Notes under the pieces: generated by a model
The model's database searches: none
What the model was told of the DNA's origin: nothing
The model's input: the letters and a program-made list of their open reading frames with translations, nothing else
NCBI GenBank assembly: GCA_040080965.1
Contig: JBEBHH010000009.1
Coordinates: 1 to 64,000, forward strand
Length of the DNA stretch: 64,000 nucleotides
Direction: 5' to 3'
Source of the DNA: SHZI01 sp040080965
GTDB lineage: Bacteria > Pseudomonadota > Gammaproteobacteria > Steroidobacterales > GCA-2729495
Program-made: the position numbers and the translations under genes
In this document: in pieces, positions 9,211-18,166 of the stretch
Position numbering within the stretch: position 1 is the first letter of the stretch
How the letters are laid out: each line of letters opens with the position of its first letter

Positions 9211-10404
9211 TCAGGGTGCCCGGCCCGGCTCACTCAAGGCGGGCCCGATTCCCCGGATAATGGCGTTGGGCAGCCGCGCGTCGTCCCAGTCCATCGCAAG
9301 GCTCCCGGTCCGCACGATGACCAGGCCCAGCGAGGGCACGATATACACCCGCTGGCCGCCGAACCCGTCGAAGTAGCGTAGATCCGGCGCGGCAAACGGC
9401 TCGGACTGGAACGCCGTCACCTCTGACTTCTGGTTGTAGCGGCGCTGGATCTCATGGCGATTGCCCAACCACGTCAGGTAACCGTAGTTTTCATTCCGGG
9501 CAGACGGGGTGGTCACGTCGTCCATCCACTCCCGTGGAATCACCGGGACACCATTCCAGTCACCGCCCCGGAGATGAAGCAGCCCGAGCAGTAGCCAGGA
9601 GCGCGCGGTAGCGTCGAGGCAGCAGAACGTCCTCGGAGTTCGATGCGCCTCCGAGTCCACGGCAACCTCGGCATCGGCCGCGCCGATCTTTTGCCACAGC
9701 GCCTCGGAAAGGTATTGCGCATAGGGCCGCCCGACTGCCCTCTGCAGGATGACCCCGAGGAGCCCCGCATTGACGTTGTTGTAGTCGAACTGCGTGCCCG
9801 GGGGGCGCTCTGGCTGCTGCGCCAGCAGCGCACGCTCCAGTTCGCCCCCCATCATCACCTGCAGGTAGTCGCCCGCCGGGTTGAGGTAGTCAGTCTTCGG
9901 ATAACCGATGCCGCTGTCCTGCTGGAGCAGCTGCCGGATCGTGATGGCGCCGCGCTCGTCGCCTGCCCATTCCGGCAGGTAGCGGCCGACCGGATCGTCC
10001 ACGGACCCGACGTAGCCATCACGGATTGCGGCACCGAACAGCAGGGCCAGGACGGATTTGTGCATGGACTGGGTCGGCGTGCGGGTGCCGGGACCGGAGC
10101 CGGGGTAGTAGTGCTCGAGCTGCAGGGCGCCGTCCTGCCAGACGAGCAGCGCGTGACTGCCGGTTTCCGCCCCGTAGGCGATGGCTTCGCGGAGCGCATC
10201 CGCGGCGACACTTTCCCTGCCAGGCGCGGCCCGCGGGAGGGCCGGCGGCGTTCCACCCTTCACCGCCTCGACCGGACCGAAACTGCCGCCGAAGGGCATC
10301 GTGAGCATGCGGCTGGCAACGACGGGGTCCCCCACGAAGAGCGCGGCAACCGCCGCCGCTGCGAGCAGCACGAGAACCAGGAGCAGGCGTTTCAGGATTC
10401 GCAC
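9211..10404 (-). CDS. Serine hydrolase (beta-lactamase / DD-peptidase fold)
   Basis: A 397-residue protein with an N-terminal hydrophobic signal or anchor (residues 6-23). It has the SxxK nucleophile motif S113-M-H-K116 and the YxN motif Y208-N-N210 of class C beta-lactamase-fold enzymes (Pfam Beta-lactamase). Relatives include esterases, 6-aminohexanoate-dimer hydrolases and penicillin-binding-like proteins. The DGFGGQRVYIVPSLGLVIVRTG segment near the C-terminus is typical of the esterase/amidase group rather than true beta-lactamases. Location is probably periplasmic or membrane-anchored. It stands alone on the minus strand, divergent from the membrane protein at 10527. Confidence 0.88.
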   Translation of the reverse strand: MRILKRLLLVLVLLAAAAVAALFVGDPVVASRMLTMPFGGSFGPVEAVKGGTPPALPRAAPGRESVAADALREAIAYGAETGSHALLVWQDGALQLEHYYPGSGPGTRTPTQSMHKSVLALLFGAAIRDGYVGSVDDPVGRYLPEWAGDERGAITIRQLLQQDSGIGYPKTDYLNPAGDYLQVMMGGELERALLAQQPERPPGTQFDYNNVNAGLLGVILQRAVGRPYAQYLSEALWQKIGAADAEVAVDSEAHRTPRTFCCLDATARSWLLLGLLHLRGGDWNGVPVIPREWMDDVTTPSARNENYGYLTWLGNRHEIQRRYNQKSEVTAFQSEPFAAPDLRYFDGFGGQRVYIVPSLGLVIVRTGSLAMDWDDARLPNAIIRGIGPALSEPGRAP

Positions 10405-10526
10405 GGGTGCTTACCAGTAGATGAAGGAGGCAGCTTGCGGGCAGCCATGCCCGTCAGGCTTGTATTCTTATACGAACCTGTCTATTTTTCACCCGGCATG
10501 GCGACAGAATAGCCCGAGGAGCGATC

Positions 10527-11480
10527 ATGGAAATTCCCACCTCTCCCGCCGGCGCTTCCACCTCAGTGGGCACCTCGAAGCTCTGGCGCCCGCCCTGGGT
10601 CGGCATCCTCACCTGCGTCCTGATGTTCGTCGGTGTTGGCGTCGGCCACGCCGTGATGACCTTCATCGAGGATGGCCTGGGCCGCGACCTTACCTACCCG
10701 GTGTCGATCTTCCTTGGCTTCGGCGGCATCGTGCTGCTCTGGTACGGCATCAAGTCGAAGAGCGAAAGCTTCGCGACCTGGACGGGTTTCTTCGCCGGCA
10801 TCATTGTCTGGATGACCTGGGTCGAGTTCTTCTACATGTACTACGGCCGCAAGAACTTCGGCATGCTGCCCCGCCTTCACGACCCGGTGGTTGGCGCACC
10901 GGTCGGCGAGCCGGAATACATGATCATGGCCGCCACCATCGGCGTGCTCCTGACGATGTGCTGCTTCTACACGTTCGACAAGGACACACGCTGCAACATG
11001 TTCGTGTGGATCCAGAATCGGCTCGGCCTTCGGGCGGGCCTGGGACCCAGTACGAAGACGGCAAAGGACCGCAACTACGCCATCATCACGTTCATGGAGA
11101 CGTTCTACGTGACGTGGTTCGTCTACGCATGGAACCTGCTGATCTTCGATCCGTCCATCGTTGGGGTCGGGCAGAGCGCCTTCATCGCCGAGGCGTTCAC
11201 CTGCGTACTGTCCATCGCCTGGGGCGGCTTCTGCTTCAGCCGGCTCGTGAAGTACCGGCGCACGTCGACCGCGCTCCGCTATGCCATTCCGACGGCCAAC
11301 ATCCTGTGGATCAACGCCGAAATCTTTTCCCACTGGGGCCTGCTCACGGAGGTCTGGGTCGAGCCGTACCAGTACCTTCCGGAGGTGAGCCTGATCTGCC
11401 TCGCGTTTGTAATCATGGCGGCGCTCATCGTCTACGCGCCGAAGAAGCCTTCGGAAACCGGCGACCGCCAGTTCGACTGA
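10527..11480 (+). CDS. Uncharacterised 8-helix membrane protein
   Basis: A 317-residue integral membrane protein that I do not recognise. Hydrophobic segments lie near residues 24-44, 55-75, 82-105, 131-151, 186-207, 214-234, 246-268 and 282-303, giving about eight helices. Membrane-embedded or edge polar and aromatic residues are frequent (GVGVGHAVMTFIED, WVEFFYMYYGRKN, INAEIFSHWG), as in heme, quinone or metal-binding membrane proteins, but no cofactor motif is certain. A good ribosome-binding site (GAGGAG) precedes the ATG. A small HdeA-like exported protein begins 11 bp downstream, so the two probably work together at the inner membrane and periplasm. Confidence 0.75.
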   Translation: MEIPTSPAGASTSVGTSKLWRPPWVGILTCVLMFVGVGVGHAVMTFIEDGLGRDLTYPVSIFLGFGGIVLLWYGIKSKSESFATWTGFFAGIIVWMTWVEFFYMYYGRKNFGMLPRLHDPVVGAPVGEPEYMIMAATIGVLLTMCCFYTFDKDTRCNMFVWIQNRLGLRAGLGPSTKTAKDRNYAIITFMETFYVTWFVYAWNLLIFDPSIVGVGQSAFIAEAFTCVLSIAWGGFCFSRLVKYRRTSTALRYAIPTANILWINAEIFSHWGLLTEVWVEPYQYLPEVSLICLAFVIMAALIVYAPKKPSETGDRQFD

Positions 11481-11491
11481 GGAGTCAGCCC

Positions 11492-11887
11492 TTGAATTAC
11501 CGGCAGTTCCTGCAGTGCCTTGCCGCCTTCGCCCTGGCAGTCGCCAGCGCCACCGCGTCGGCGGATCCGGTCCGGTTGCGCGAGGGCATGGGTGGCGTGG
11601 CGGATATCGGTGCAACGAAGTGCGACTACTACGCCTACATTCACCCCAATGGGCCAACGGGCTTCAACCAGGCCGTGCTGTACTGGTTCGAGGGGTACGT
11701 CCACGCCCGCACCGGCAACACGATCGACGCGTGGCTGGCGGGCATCCGCGGCGGCGACCAGTGGACGTTCGACCGCATCGGCAATCACGTCCTGGGCTAC
11801 TGCACCGCCAATCCCGCGGCGACGGTTGCGGATGCTGTCGGGGATCTGTGGAAGCGGATCGGCGGCCAGGAATCCGTTTCGCCCTGA
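11492..11887 (+). CDS. HdeA-like small periplasmic protein (TTG start)
   Basis: A 131-residue protein with a signal peptide (hydrophobic core LQCLAAFALAVASA, Ala-rich cleavage site before DPVRL). The mature part has two cysteines about 55 residues apart (TKCDYY and GYCTANP) and the WFEGYV helix in between. This layout matches the HdeA/HdeB acid-chaperone family, whose single disulfide links two helices. HdeA binds unfolding periplasmic proteins at low pH; whether this one does is unknown. The TTG at 11492 is chosen because GGAG lies 7 nt upstream and the signal peptide starts there; no ATG or GTG fits. It follows the 8-helix protein by 11 bp. Confidence 0.68.
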   Translation: MNYRQFLQCLAAFALAVASATASADPVRLREGMGGVADIGATKCDYYAYIHPNGPTGFNQAVLYWFEGYVHARTGNTIDAWLAGIRGGDQWTFDRIGNHVLGYCTANPAATVADAVGDLWKRIGGQESVSP

Positions 11888-11909
11888 ACCCGCCCGGCAG
11901 CGGCCGCTC

Positions 11910-13877
11910 TCAGGAGGACGCGCCGCGCAGCTGCTCCACGATCGCCGGATTCTCCAGCGTCGACACGTCCTGGGTGATGGGCTCGCCCCGCGCGATGGCG
12001 CGGAGCAGCCGCCGCATGATCTTGCCCGAACGGGTCTTGGGCAGGTTGTCGGCGAAGCGGATGTCGTCGGGCTTCGCGATGGCGCCCAGCTCCTTGCCGA
12101 CGAACTCGCGCAATTCGACTGAAAGCTTCTCCGCATCCGGCCCCGTGGGCCGCTGGCCCTTCAGCACCACGTAGGCATAGATCGATTCGCCCTTGATCTC
12201 GTGATGGCGGCTCACCACCGCCGCCTCGGCCACCCTGGGGTGGGCGACGAAGGCGCTCTCCACCTCCGCCGTGCCGAGCCGGTGGCCCGACACCTTCAGC
12301 ACGTCGTCGGCGCGGCCGAGGACCCAGAAGTAGCCGTCCGCGTCCCGGTACGCCGTGTCGCCCGCCACGTAGTAGCGGTTGTCGAACTTGGCCCAGTAGG
12401 TCGACAGGTAGCGCTCGTTGTCGCCCCAGATCGTGCGGAGCATGGAGGGCCAGGGCTTGCGCACCACCAGCCAGCCGCCCTGGTCGGGGTTCGTCACGAC
12501 GTCGCCGTCCTCATCCACGATCGCCATGTCGATGCCGGGAATGGGCAGCGTGCAGGAGCCGGGCTTGGTCGCCGTCACGCCGGGCAGCGGGCTGGCCATC
12601 GTGGCGCCGGTCTCCGTCTGCCACCAGGTGTCCACGATCGGGCAGCGCGTCTTGCCGATCACGGTGTGGTACCAGATCCAGGCCTCCGGGTTGATCGGCT
12701 CGCCCACCGTGCCCAGCAGGCGCAGCTTCGACAGGTCGTAGCTGTTTGGAAAGTCGTCGCCCAGTTTCATCAGGGCGCGGAGCGCGGTGGGCGCGGTGTA
12801 GAAGATGGTGACGCCCAGCCGCTGGCAGATGCTCCAGAAGCGGCCCGCGTCCGGGTACACCGGCGCGCCTTCGTACATGACGATGGTCGCCCCTGCCGCC
12901 AGCGGCCCGTAGCACACGTAGGTGTGTCCCGTGACCCACCCGACGTCCGCCGTGCACCAGAAGACGTCGTCCTCGCGGAAGTCGAAGATCCACTGGGCCG
13001 TGAGCTTGGCGTTGAGCAGGTACCCCGCCGTCGAGTGCTGGATACCCTTCGGCTTGCCCGTGGAGCCGGAGGTGTAGAGCAGGTACAGCGGGTGCTCCGC
13101 GTTGACCCAGGCGGGCTCGCAGGCGGTGTCCTGGCCGCCGACCGCGTCGGACCACCAGAGGTCCCGGCCCCTGGTCATGGCCACGGGCTCGCCGGTGCGC
13201 TTCAGCACGATCACCTTCTCGACAGTGTCACAGCCGCCAGCCAGCGCCTCGTCCACCGCCTGCTTGAGCTCGACCACCTTGCCGCCACGCCAGCCGCCAT
13301 CCGCGGTGATGACGAGCTTCGCGCCCGCATCCACGATCCGGTCCCTGAGCGAGTGCGCCGAGAAGCCGCCGAAGACCACCGAGTGGGTGGCACCGATGCG
13401 GGCGCAGGCCTGCATGGCAATCACCGCCTCCGGCACCATCGGCATGTAGATGACGACCCGGTCACCGGGCCAGACGCCCAGCGCCTTCAGTGCGTTGGCG
13501 AGCTGGCAGACCTCCGCCGTGAGCTGGCGGTAGGTGAGCGTGCGGCTGTCGCCGTGCTCCCCCTCGAAGACGATCGCCGGCTTGTCGCCCCGGGGGCCCA
13601 GGTGAATGTCGAGGCAGTTGAAGCTGGCGTTGAGCTCGCCGTCCGTGAACCACCGGAAGTTGGGCGCCTTCGAGTCGTCCAGGATCCGGGTGAAGGGCAC
13701 GTGCCAGCGCAGCTCCTCGCTGGCGAGGCGGCCCCAGTAGGCCACGTGGTCACGGTCGGCCTCGGCCCGGAGGGCGGCGAAGTCGGCGGGCTGGATGCGG
13801 GCGGCGGCGGTGAACGCGGCGGGTGGCGGGAACTTGCGGGACTCGTGGAGGACGGACTCGATGTTGGTCATGCTCAT
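11910..13877 (-). CDS. acs: Acetyl-CoA synthetase
   Basis: A 655-residue enzyme of normal Acs length, an ANL-superfamily AMP-forming ligase making acetyl-CoA from acetate, ATP and CoA via acetyl-AMP. Visible motifs are YTSGSTGKPKG (P-loop-like), VDTWWQTETG (acetate pocket and A5), WVLGRADDVLKVSGHRLGT (hinge) and PKTRSGKIMRR near the C-terminus, whose Lys is the usual regulatory acetylation site. The start overlaps the stop of the upstream anti-sigma-like gene (ATGA), so the two are translationally coupled. That arrangement with a sigma factor operon is unusual for acs. The ATG two codons later is an alternative. Confidence 0.97.
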   Translation of the reverse strand: MSMTNIESVLHESRKFPPPAAFTAAARIQPADFAALRAEADRDHVAYWGRLASEELRWHVPFTRILDDSKAPNFRWFTDGELNASFNCLDIHLGPRGDKPAIVFEGEHGDSRTLTYRQLTAEVCQLANALKALGVWPGDRVVIYMPMVPEAVIAMQACARIGATHSVVFGGFSAHSLRDRIVDAGAKLVITADGGWRGGKVVELKQAVDEALAGGCDTVEKVIVLKRTGEPVAMTRGRDLWWSDAVGGQDTACEPAWVNAEHPLYLLYTSGSTGKPKGIQHSTAGYLLNAKLTAQWIFDFREDDVFWCTADVGWVTGHTYVCYGPLAAGATIVMYEGAPVYPDAGRFWSICQRLGVTIFYTAPTALRALMKLGDDFPNSYDLSKLRLLGTVGEPINPEAWIWYHTVIGKTRCPIVDTWWQTETGATMASPLPGVTATKPGSCTLPIPGIDMAIVDEDGDVVTNPDQGGWLVVRKPWPSMLRTIWGDNERYLSTYWAKFDNRYYVAGDTAYRDADGYFWVLGRADDVLKVSGHRLGTAEVESAFVAHPRVAEAAVVSRHHEIKGESIYAYVVLKGQRPTGPDAEKLSVELREFVGKELGAIAKPDDIRFADNLPKTRSGKIMRRLLRAIARGEPITQDVSTLENPAIVEQLRGASS

Positions 13878-14836
13878 TCCACGGCGACGTCGGTGGCCTT
13901 CGGCTGGGCGTCGAGGATGCGCTGGCTGATCGGGTCGTCCTCGAAGTCACGCAGGAAAATCTCCAGCGACGCGGCGGCCAGGTCGGGATTGCCCCCGTCG
14001 TAGAGCTCGAGGATCTTCGCCAGGCGGCGGTCCCGCGGCTGGACGATGCCCGGCGCGGCGGTGTCGGTAGTGGGCGGAGCGGCGGGGGCCGGGGCCGCGG
14101 TATCGGCCACGCTGCCCGCGGCTGGCACGGCGGACCGGGACTCCTCCTGGATGGCGGCCATCTGGTTCGCCATCACAAGTTCCCTCCGGATGAGCGCGAT
14201 CGCCGTGTCCAGGTCCTCGATCTGGGGGCCCTCGGCCTCGAAGACGGGCGGCGGCGGCAGCGGCGCGATATCGACCACTTCCGCCTCCCGCGCGACGGCT
14301 TCCGCGGCGGCCTTGTCGGCCTCACTGCGGTCCCGCGCGCGCTTGGCGAACATCGAGCCCAGCGGGTTGGAGCGATCGGCATTGGGTTCCGACGAGCCGC
14401 CGTCGATCAGGGACACGCCGACGCCCACGGCAACCAGCACGCTGGCGGCCAGGGCGGCAGGCACCAGCCACCGGGGACGGCGCCGGACTGGCGCGTCGTC
14501 GTCATCATCGTCGTCGTCCCCGGCGTCCCGCGCCACGGGACGCTCGGGAGGCGCCTTCGCGGCCGGCGGCGGCGGACTGGCTGCCGGGCGCGGCGCGGCG
14601 GGTTTGTCAGCAGCAGCGGGCTTCGCGGGCTCTGCCTTCAGTGCCGCAGGCTTCGGGGGCGCTGGCTTCGCGGCCGTGGTGCTGCCGGCACCCCGGGCCA
14701 TGGCGAGAATTTTGCCGTCGAGCACCTCGGGAGGTTGCACGGGCTCGAGGGCGTCATAGGCGGTGGACAGGGGCGACTGGCGCTCGAGGAACGCCTCGAG
14801 TTCAGCCTCGTCCCGCGGCGTGTTGGAGTTGCTCAT
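13874..14836 (-). CDS. Probable membrane-anchored anti-sigma factor
   Basis: A 320-residue protein with one membrane helix (about residues 122-144). The cytoplasmic N-terminus contains YDALEPVQPPEVLDGKILAMAR, a segment resembling the N-terminal helix of a class of ECF anti-sigma factors. An Ala/Pro/Lys-rich spacer (50-100) and a run of eight Asp (107-114) precede the helix. The periplasmic part ends with LAKILELYDGGNPDLAAASLEIFLRDF, a helical repeat seen at the end of such anti-sigma factors. It overlaps the upstream sigma gene and the downstream acs gene by 4 bp each. The function is inferred from position and topology; no catalytic motif is present. Confidence 0.68.
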   Translation of the reverse strand: MSNSNTPRDEAELEAFLERQSPLSTAYDALEPVQPPEVLDGKILAMARGAGSTTAAKPAPPKPAALKAEPAKPAAADKPAAPRPAASPPPPAAKAPPERPVARDAGDDDDDDDDAPVRRRPRWLVPAALAASVLVAVGVGVSLIDGGSSEPNADRSNPLGSMFAKRARDRSEADKAAAEAVAREAEVVDIAPLPPPPVFEAEGPQIEDLDTAIALIRRELVMANQMAAIQEESRSAVPAAGSVADTAAPAPAAPPTTDTAAPGIVQPRDRRLAKILELYDGGNPDLAAASLEIFLRDFEDDPISQRILDAQPKATDVAVE

Positions 14837-15504
14837 GACAGCGCCTCCCGGGAACCGGCGGGCGCGAGGTCGCCGAGCGCGGTGCGGAGCTTCTTCACCG
14901 CGTAGCGCAGCCGGCTCTTCACCGTTTCCGCATTGGCGCCGGTCACGGCGGCAATCTCGGCCAGCCCCATCTCACCTTCCTCGTGCAGCAGGAATGCCTC
15001 CCGCTGTTCGGCCGGCAGGGCCTCCAGGGCAGACCAGAGCCGGGCAGCACGCTGGGCGACGGAGTTCGCCGCCTCCGGGCCAGGCGCCGAATCGGCCGGC
15101 CCCTGCTCCCAGTCCACCAGGGACCAGCGGGCGGAGGCGAAGGCGGGATCGAGTTCTTCGGCGCGCGAATCGGGATCGTCCTGGCCGGCCAGTTCGGCAT
15201 TGCTATCGGTCAGGGACCGGCCGCTCTTGCGGTAATGGTCCACGAGGCAATTGTGGCCGATCTGGTACAGGTAGGTGTTGAAGCGGGCCTTGGGCTCGTA
15301 GCGCTCCCGGGCCTTGATGACGCGGATCCAGACTTCCTGGAACAGCTCGGCCGCCGCCTCGGGATCGCCGCACTGGCGGAGGAAGTAGCGGTACAGCGGA
15401 CCCTTGTGCCGGCTGTACAGCGTCTCGAACGCCGCGACGTCGCCCTTCGCGTACCGGGTCATCAGCTGTGCGTCGTCGGATCCTCCCGCCATGGCCGGCA
15501 GCAT
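14833..15504 (-). CDS. ECF-type RNA polymerase sigma factor
   Basis: A 223-residue sigma-70 family protein with only regions 2 and 4, the ECF layout. Region 2 is visible as FETLYSRHKGPLYRYFLRQ then FQEVWIRVIKARERY and FNTYLYQIGHNCLVDHYRK. Region 4 contains LPAEQREAFLLHEEGEMGLAEIA and the recognition helix VKSRLRYAVKKLR. It directs RNA polymerase to its own promoter set, probably under control of the membrane-anchored protein encoded immediately downstream (4-bp overlap). The VWA lipoprotein gene ends 38 bp upstream. The ATG at 15492 is an alternative start. Confidence 0.93.
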   Translation of the reverse strand: MLPAMAGGSDDAQLMTRYAKGDVAAFETLYSRHKGPLYRYFLRQCGDPEAAAELFQEVWIRVIKARERYEPKARFNTYLYQIGHNCLVDHYRKSGRSLTDSNAELAGQDDPDSRAEELDPAFASARWSLVDWEQGPADSAPGPEAANSVAQRAARLWSALEALPAEQREAFLLHEEGEMGLAEIAAVTGANAETVKSRLRYAVKKLRTALGDLAPAGSREALS

Positions 15505-15542
15505 ATGCCAGCCGGCCCGGCGGGTGAACGGTCCGGCTGTGA

Positions 15543-17288
15543 CTAGCGTCGCACCTGAGCGTCTTCGGGGCCGCCGTCCGGGACCCCCGAGGGTGTCCCG
15601 ACGGGACCGGCAGCCGCCACGGCCAGGCTGTCGGCCAGCTTCACCAGCGAGACGAACTCGCTGCGATAGCCGCTGGGATCGTCACCCCGGGCGCCGGCCG
15701 CCAGCTGCGCGATATCGCCGTAGTCGAAACCCTCCAGGTGCTCGCCGCCCCGGAGCTTCTGGCCAAACGCGGCGACGGCGGCGGCGAAGCGCAGGTCCCG
15801 CGACCGGGTCGCAGGCAGATCGGCCAGCGGGCGAAGGTCGGCGCGCCGGACCGGCTGCTCGATGAGCCGGCTCGTGTTCCCGTCCGGCGCCTTGTAACGC
15901 AGGCGGACGTGGGCCAGCTCCGCGACCGGGCTGTCCGGCCGGGCCGGGGTTCCCCCCGCCGGACCGTACCGCAGCGGATCCACGCGCCGGGCCGGGCTGT
16001 CGGTGAGCGTCAGCTCGTAGAGGGCGGTCACGGTGTGGCCCGCGCCGATGTCGCCCGCGTCGACGCGGTCGTTGTTGAAGTCCTCCCGGCGCAGCAGCCG
16101 GTTCTCGTAGCCGATCAGGCGGTACTCCGCGACGGCGGCCGGGTTGAATTCCACCTGGATTTTCACGTCCTTCGCGATGGTCTGCAGCGTTCCCGAGAGC
16201 TGCTCCACGAGGACCTTCCGGCCCTCGCCCAGGGTATCTATATAGGAATGGTTGCCGTTGCCGGCGTCGGCCAGCCGCTCCAGCAGTTCGTCGTTGTAGT
16301 TGCCGGTGCCAAAGCCGAGGGTGGTGAGCGACACCCCGCCCTCCCGCTCCCGCTCGACCAGATTGACCAGGGCGTCGAAGTCCGTGGTGCCCACGTTGAA
16401 GTCGCCGTCGGTGGCCAGGACGATGCGGTTGATGCCACCTCTTATATAAGCCTGCCGGGCCAGGTCATAGGCCAGGCGGATGCCGCCGGCGCCGTTGGTG
16501 CTGCCGCCGGCCTGCAGCTGGTCCAGGGCAGCGGCAATCTTCGCCTGCTCGTTGCCCGGGGTGGGCTCGAGCACGGCGCCCGCCGCACCCGCGTAGACCA
16601 CCATCGCCACCCGGTCGGCAGCCTTCATCTGCCGGGCCAGGAGCCGGAAGGCGTTCTTCAGCAGGGGCAGCTTGTCGGGGTCCTGCATGGATCCCGACAC
16701 GTCGATGAGGAACACCAGGTTCGCGGGGGCCCGGCTCTCCGCGGGGACCTCGTAGCCCTTGAGCCCCACCTGCAGCAGCACCCTGTCCCGGTTCCAGGGC
16801 GCCGGCGCCAGCGTCGTGGTCACCGAGAAGGGCCGCTCGCGGAACGCCGGCACCGGATAGTCGTAGCCGAAGTAGTTGATCAGCTCCTCCACCCGCACCG
16901 CGTCTTCCGGCGGCAGGGCGCCGTCGTTCAGGAAGCGCCGGACGTTGGCGTAGGAGCCGGTGTCCACGTCGACGCTGAAGGTGGACACGGGCTGCTCGCT
17001 TGCCAGTTTCACCGGGTTCTCGTCCTGGTGGGCGTAGCGCTCGCGCTCTTCCGGGGTTCCAGCGCCGTAGCAGCAGGGCTCTGGCGGCGGCAGCATCGCC
17101 AGGTCCTGGGCGGGGGCGGAGTAGAGCTTGCCGAGCCCCCGTTCGGCCGCGCGCGCGGGACTTTCAGCCCGGTCCCGGGACTGGGCGCCCGCAGTTTCGG
17201 CGGCGGGCGGCGACTGTTCCTCCTTGAGGCTGCAGGCTGAGGCCAGCAGTGACAGCAGGGCGATGCGCAGGAGAATGTAGTTGTTCAC
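15543..17288 (-). CDS. VWA-domain lipoprotein, YfbK-like
   Basis: A 581-residue protein resembling E. coli YfbK in length and layout. It starts at a GTG followed by a lipoprotein signal (LLSLLASAC, Cys19). Residues ~90-180 form the conserved N-terminal domain; the von Willebrand A domain follows with a complete MIDAS motif (D196-V-S198-G-S200). The C-terminal ~130 residues match the extension usual in this family. VWA domains bind metal and partner proteins, so an envelope sensing or scaffolding role is plausible. It is first in a minus-strand unit with an ECF sigma factor, its likely anti-sigma factor and acs. The frame is open further upstream, but that extension lacks protein character. 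Confidence 0.88.
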   Translation of the reverse strand: MNNYILLRIALLSLLASACSLKEEQSPPAAETAGAQSRDRAESPARAAERGLGKLYSAPAQDLAMLPPPEPCCYGAGTPEERERYAHQDENPVKLASEQPVSTFSVDVDTGSYANVRRFLNDGALPPEDAVRVEELINYFGYDYPVPAFRERPFSVTTTLAPAPWNRDRVLLQVGLKGYEVPAESRAPANLVFLIDVSGSMQDPDKLPLLKNAFRLLARQMKAADRVAMVVYAGAAGAVLEPTPGNEQAKIAAALDQLQAGGSTNGAGGIRLAYDLARQAYIRGGINRIVLATDGDFNVGTTDFDALVNLVEREREGGVSLTTLGFGTGNYNDELLERLADAGNGNHSYIDTLGEGRKVLVEQLSGTLQTIAKDVKIQVEFNPAAVAEYRLIGYENRLLRREDFNNDRVDAGDIGAGHTVTALYELTLTDSPARRVDPLRYGPAGGTPARPDSPVAELAHVRLRYKAPDGNTSRLIEQPVRRADLRPLADLPATRSRDLRFAAAVAAFGQKLRGGEHLEGFDYGDIAQLAAGARGDDPSGYRSEFVSLVKLADSLAVAAAGPVGTPSGVPDGGPEDAQVRR

Positions 17289-17356
17289 GGCGTCGGACTC
17301 CGCCACCCGACAGGGCAGCCCCTGAGTCTGTAAACGCCGGAACCCCGCAAACGGGG

Positions 17357-17992
17357 TTAAGAGGCAGCGATCCTGAGGCTCGATGCCAGCCGCTGGTGCA
17401 GCGGGCTGGTGCGCGGGATGTGGGCGAGCAGGAATTCCATCTGGTCCGCCAGGACGCGGCGGCCCTTGAGATAGATGTACTCGGCATAGGTGGGCGTGAA
17501 GGGCACGGCAACCAGTTGCATGCCGGCCTGCTCGGGCGTGTGCCCGCCCTTGTGGTTGTTGCACCGCCGGCACGCGGTGACCACGTTGTTCCAGGTGTCG
17601 CCGCCGCCCCTGGACAGTGGCCGGACGTGATCCCGCGTGAGATCCCGCACCGGGAACTGGTGGGCGCAGTACAGGCAGATGTTGGAGTCGCGCCGGAACA
17701 GGGTCTTGTTGTTCAGCGGCGGCACGTAGCAGTCCATGAGGTCGGCGACGTCCGGCGAGCGCCCGACGGTGGCCACGATGGAGTTCACCTCGATGCAGCT
17801 CTGCTGGCGGCTCCGGGCGTTATAGCCCCCGTGGACCCGGAACAGCGGGGAGCCGCAGCTGTAGGCAACCTGGCCCAGGTAGTACAGGCGGACGGCGTCC
17901 CGGTAGTCGATCCACTCCAGCGGCATGCCAGCCGCGTCCGTCCGCAGGACCTGCTGCGAGAAATCGCTGACGTCTTCGTGGAGGTACAACAT
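17357..17992 (-). CDS. HNH endonuclease family protein
   Basis: A 211-residue protein. The C-terminal half contains a zinc-dependent HNH fold: CLYCAHQF, then the catalytic LTRDHVRPLSRGG (DH) with NNVVTACRRCNNHKGG. The N-terminal part (LEWIDYRDAVRLYYLGQVAY) matches the stand-alone bacterial HNH proteins that are widespread and mostly uncharacterised. They are probably DNA nucleases; whether the target is foreign DNA or a repair intermediate is unknown. The start at 17992 is chosen for family alignment. It is divergent from the CHASE2 gene across 174 bp that include an AT-rich patch at 18038-18050, likely the shared promoter region. Confidence 0.87.
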   Translation of the reverse strand: MLYLHEDVSDFSQQVLRTDAAGMPLEWIDYRDAVRLYYLGQVAYSCGSPLFRVHGGYNARSRQQSCIEVNSIVATVGRSPDVADLMDCYVPPLNNKTLFRRDSNICLYCAHQFPVRDLTRDHVRPLSRGGGDTWNNVVTACRRCNNHKGGHTPEQAGMQLVAVPFTPTYAEYIYLKGRRVLADQMEFLLAHIPRTSPLHQRLASSLRIAAS

Positions 17993-18166
17993 GTCTGGGT
18001 CGGCCCTGCCGCGCCCGTATATTGCGGGTTCCCGACCAAAAATCAAATTTCGATCCGTCACATTCCGGGCATAACGGCCGGATCCCAGTACCCTTGGGGC
18101 TGCTGATGGCCTAGCATTCGGGCCAAAGGCCGCCCGGAAAAAGAAGCGGTCAATGGTGCAAGGCCC

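Noticed and set aside
12201..14003. A 600-codon plus-strand frame over acs
   Set aside because: acs is full length with all ANL motifs on the minus strand; the opposite frame is a shadow.
14500..14523. Short GAT/GAC trinucleotide tract in the anti-sigma-like gene, considered as a contingency repeat
   Set aside because: It encodes a mixed-codon run of Asp; the units are interrupted, so slippage-driven phase variation is unlikely.
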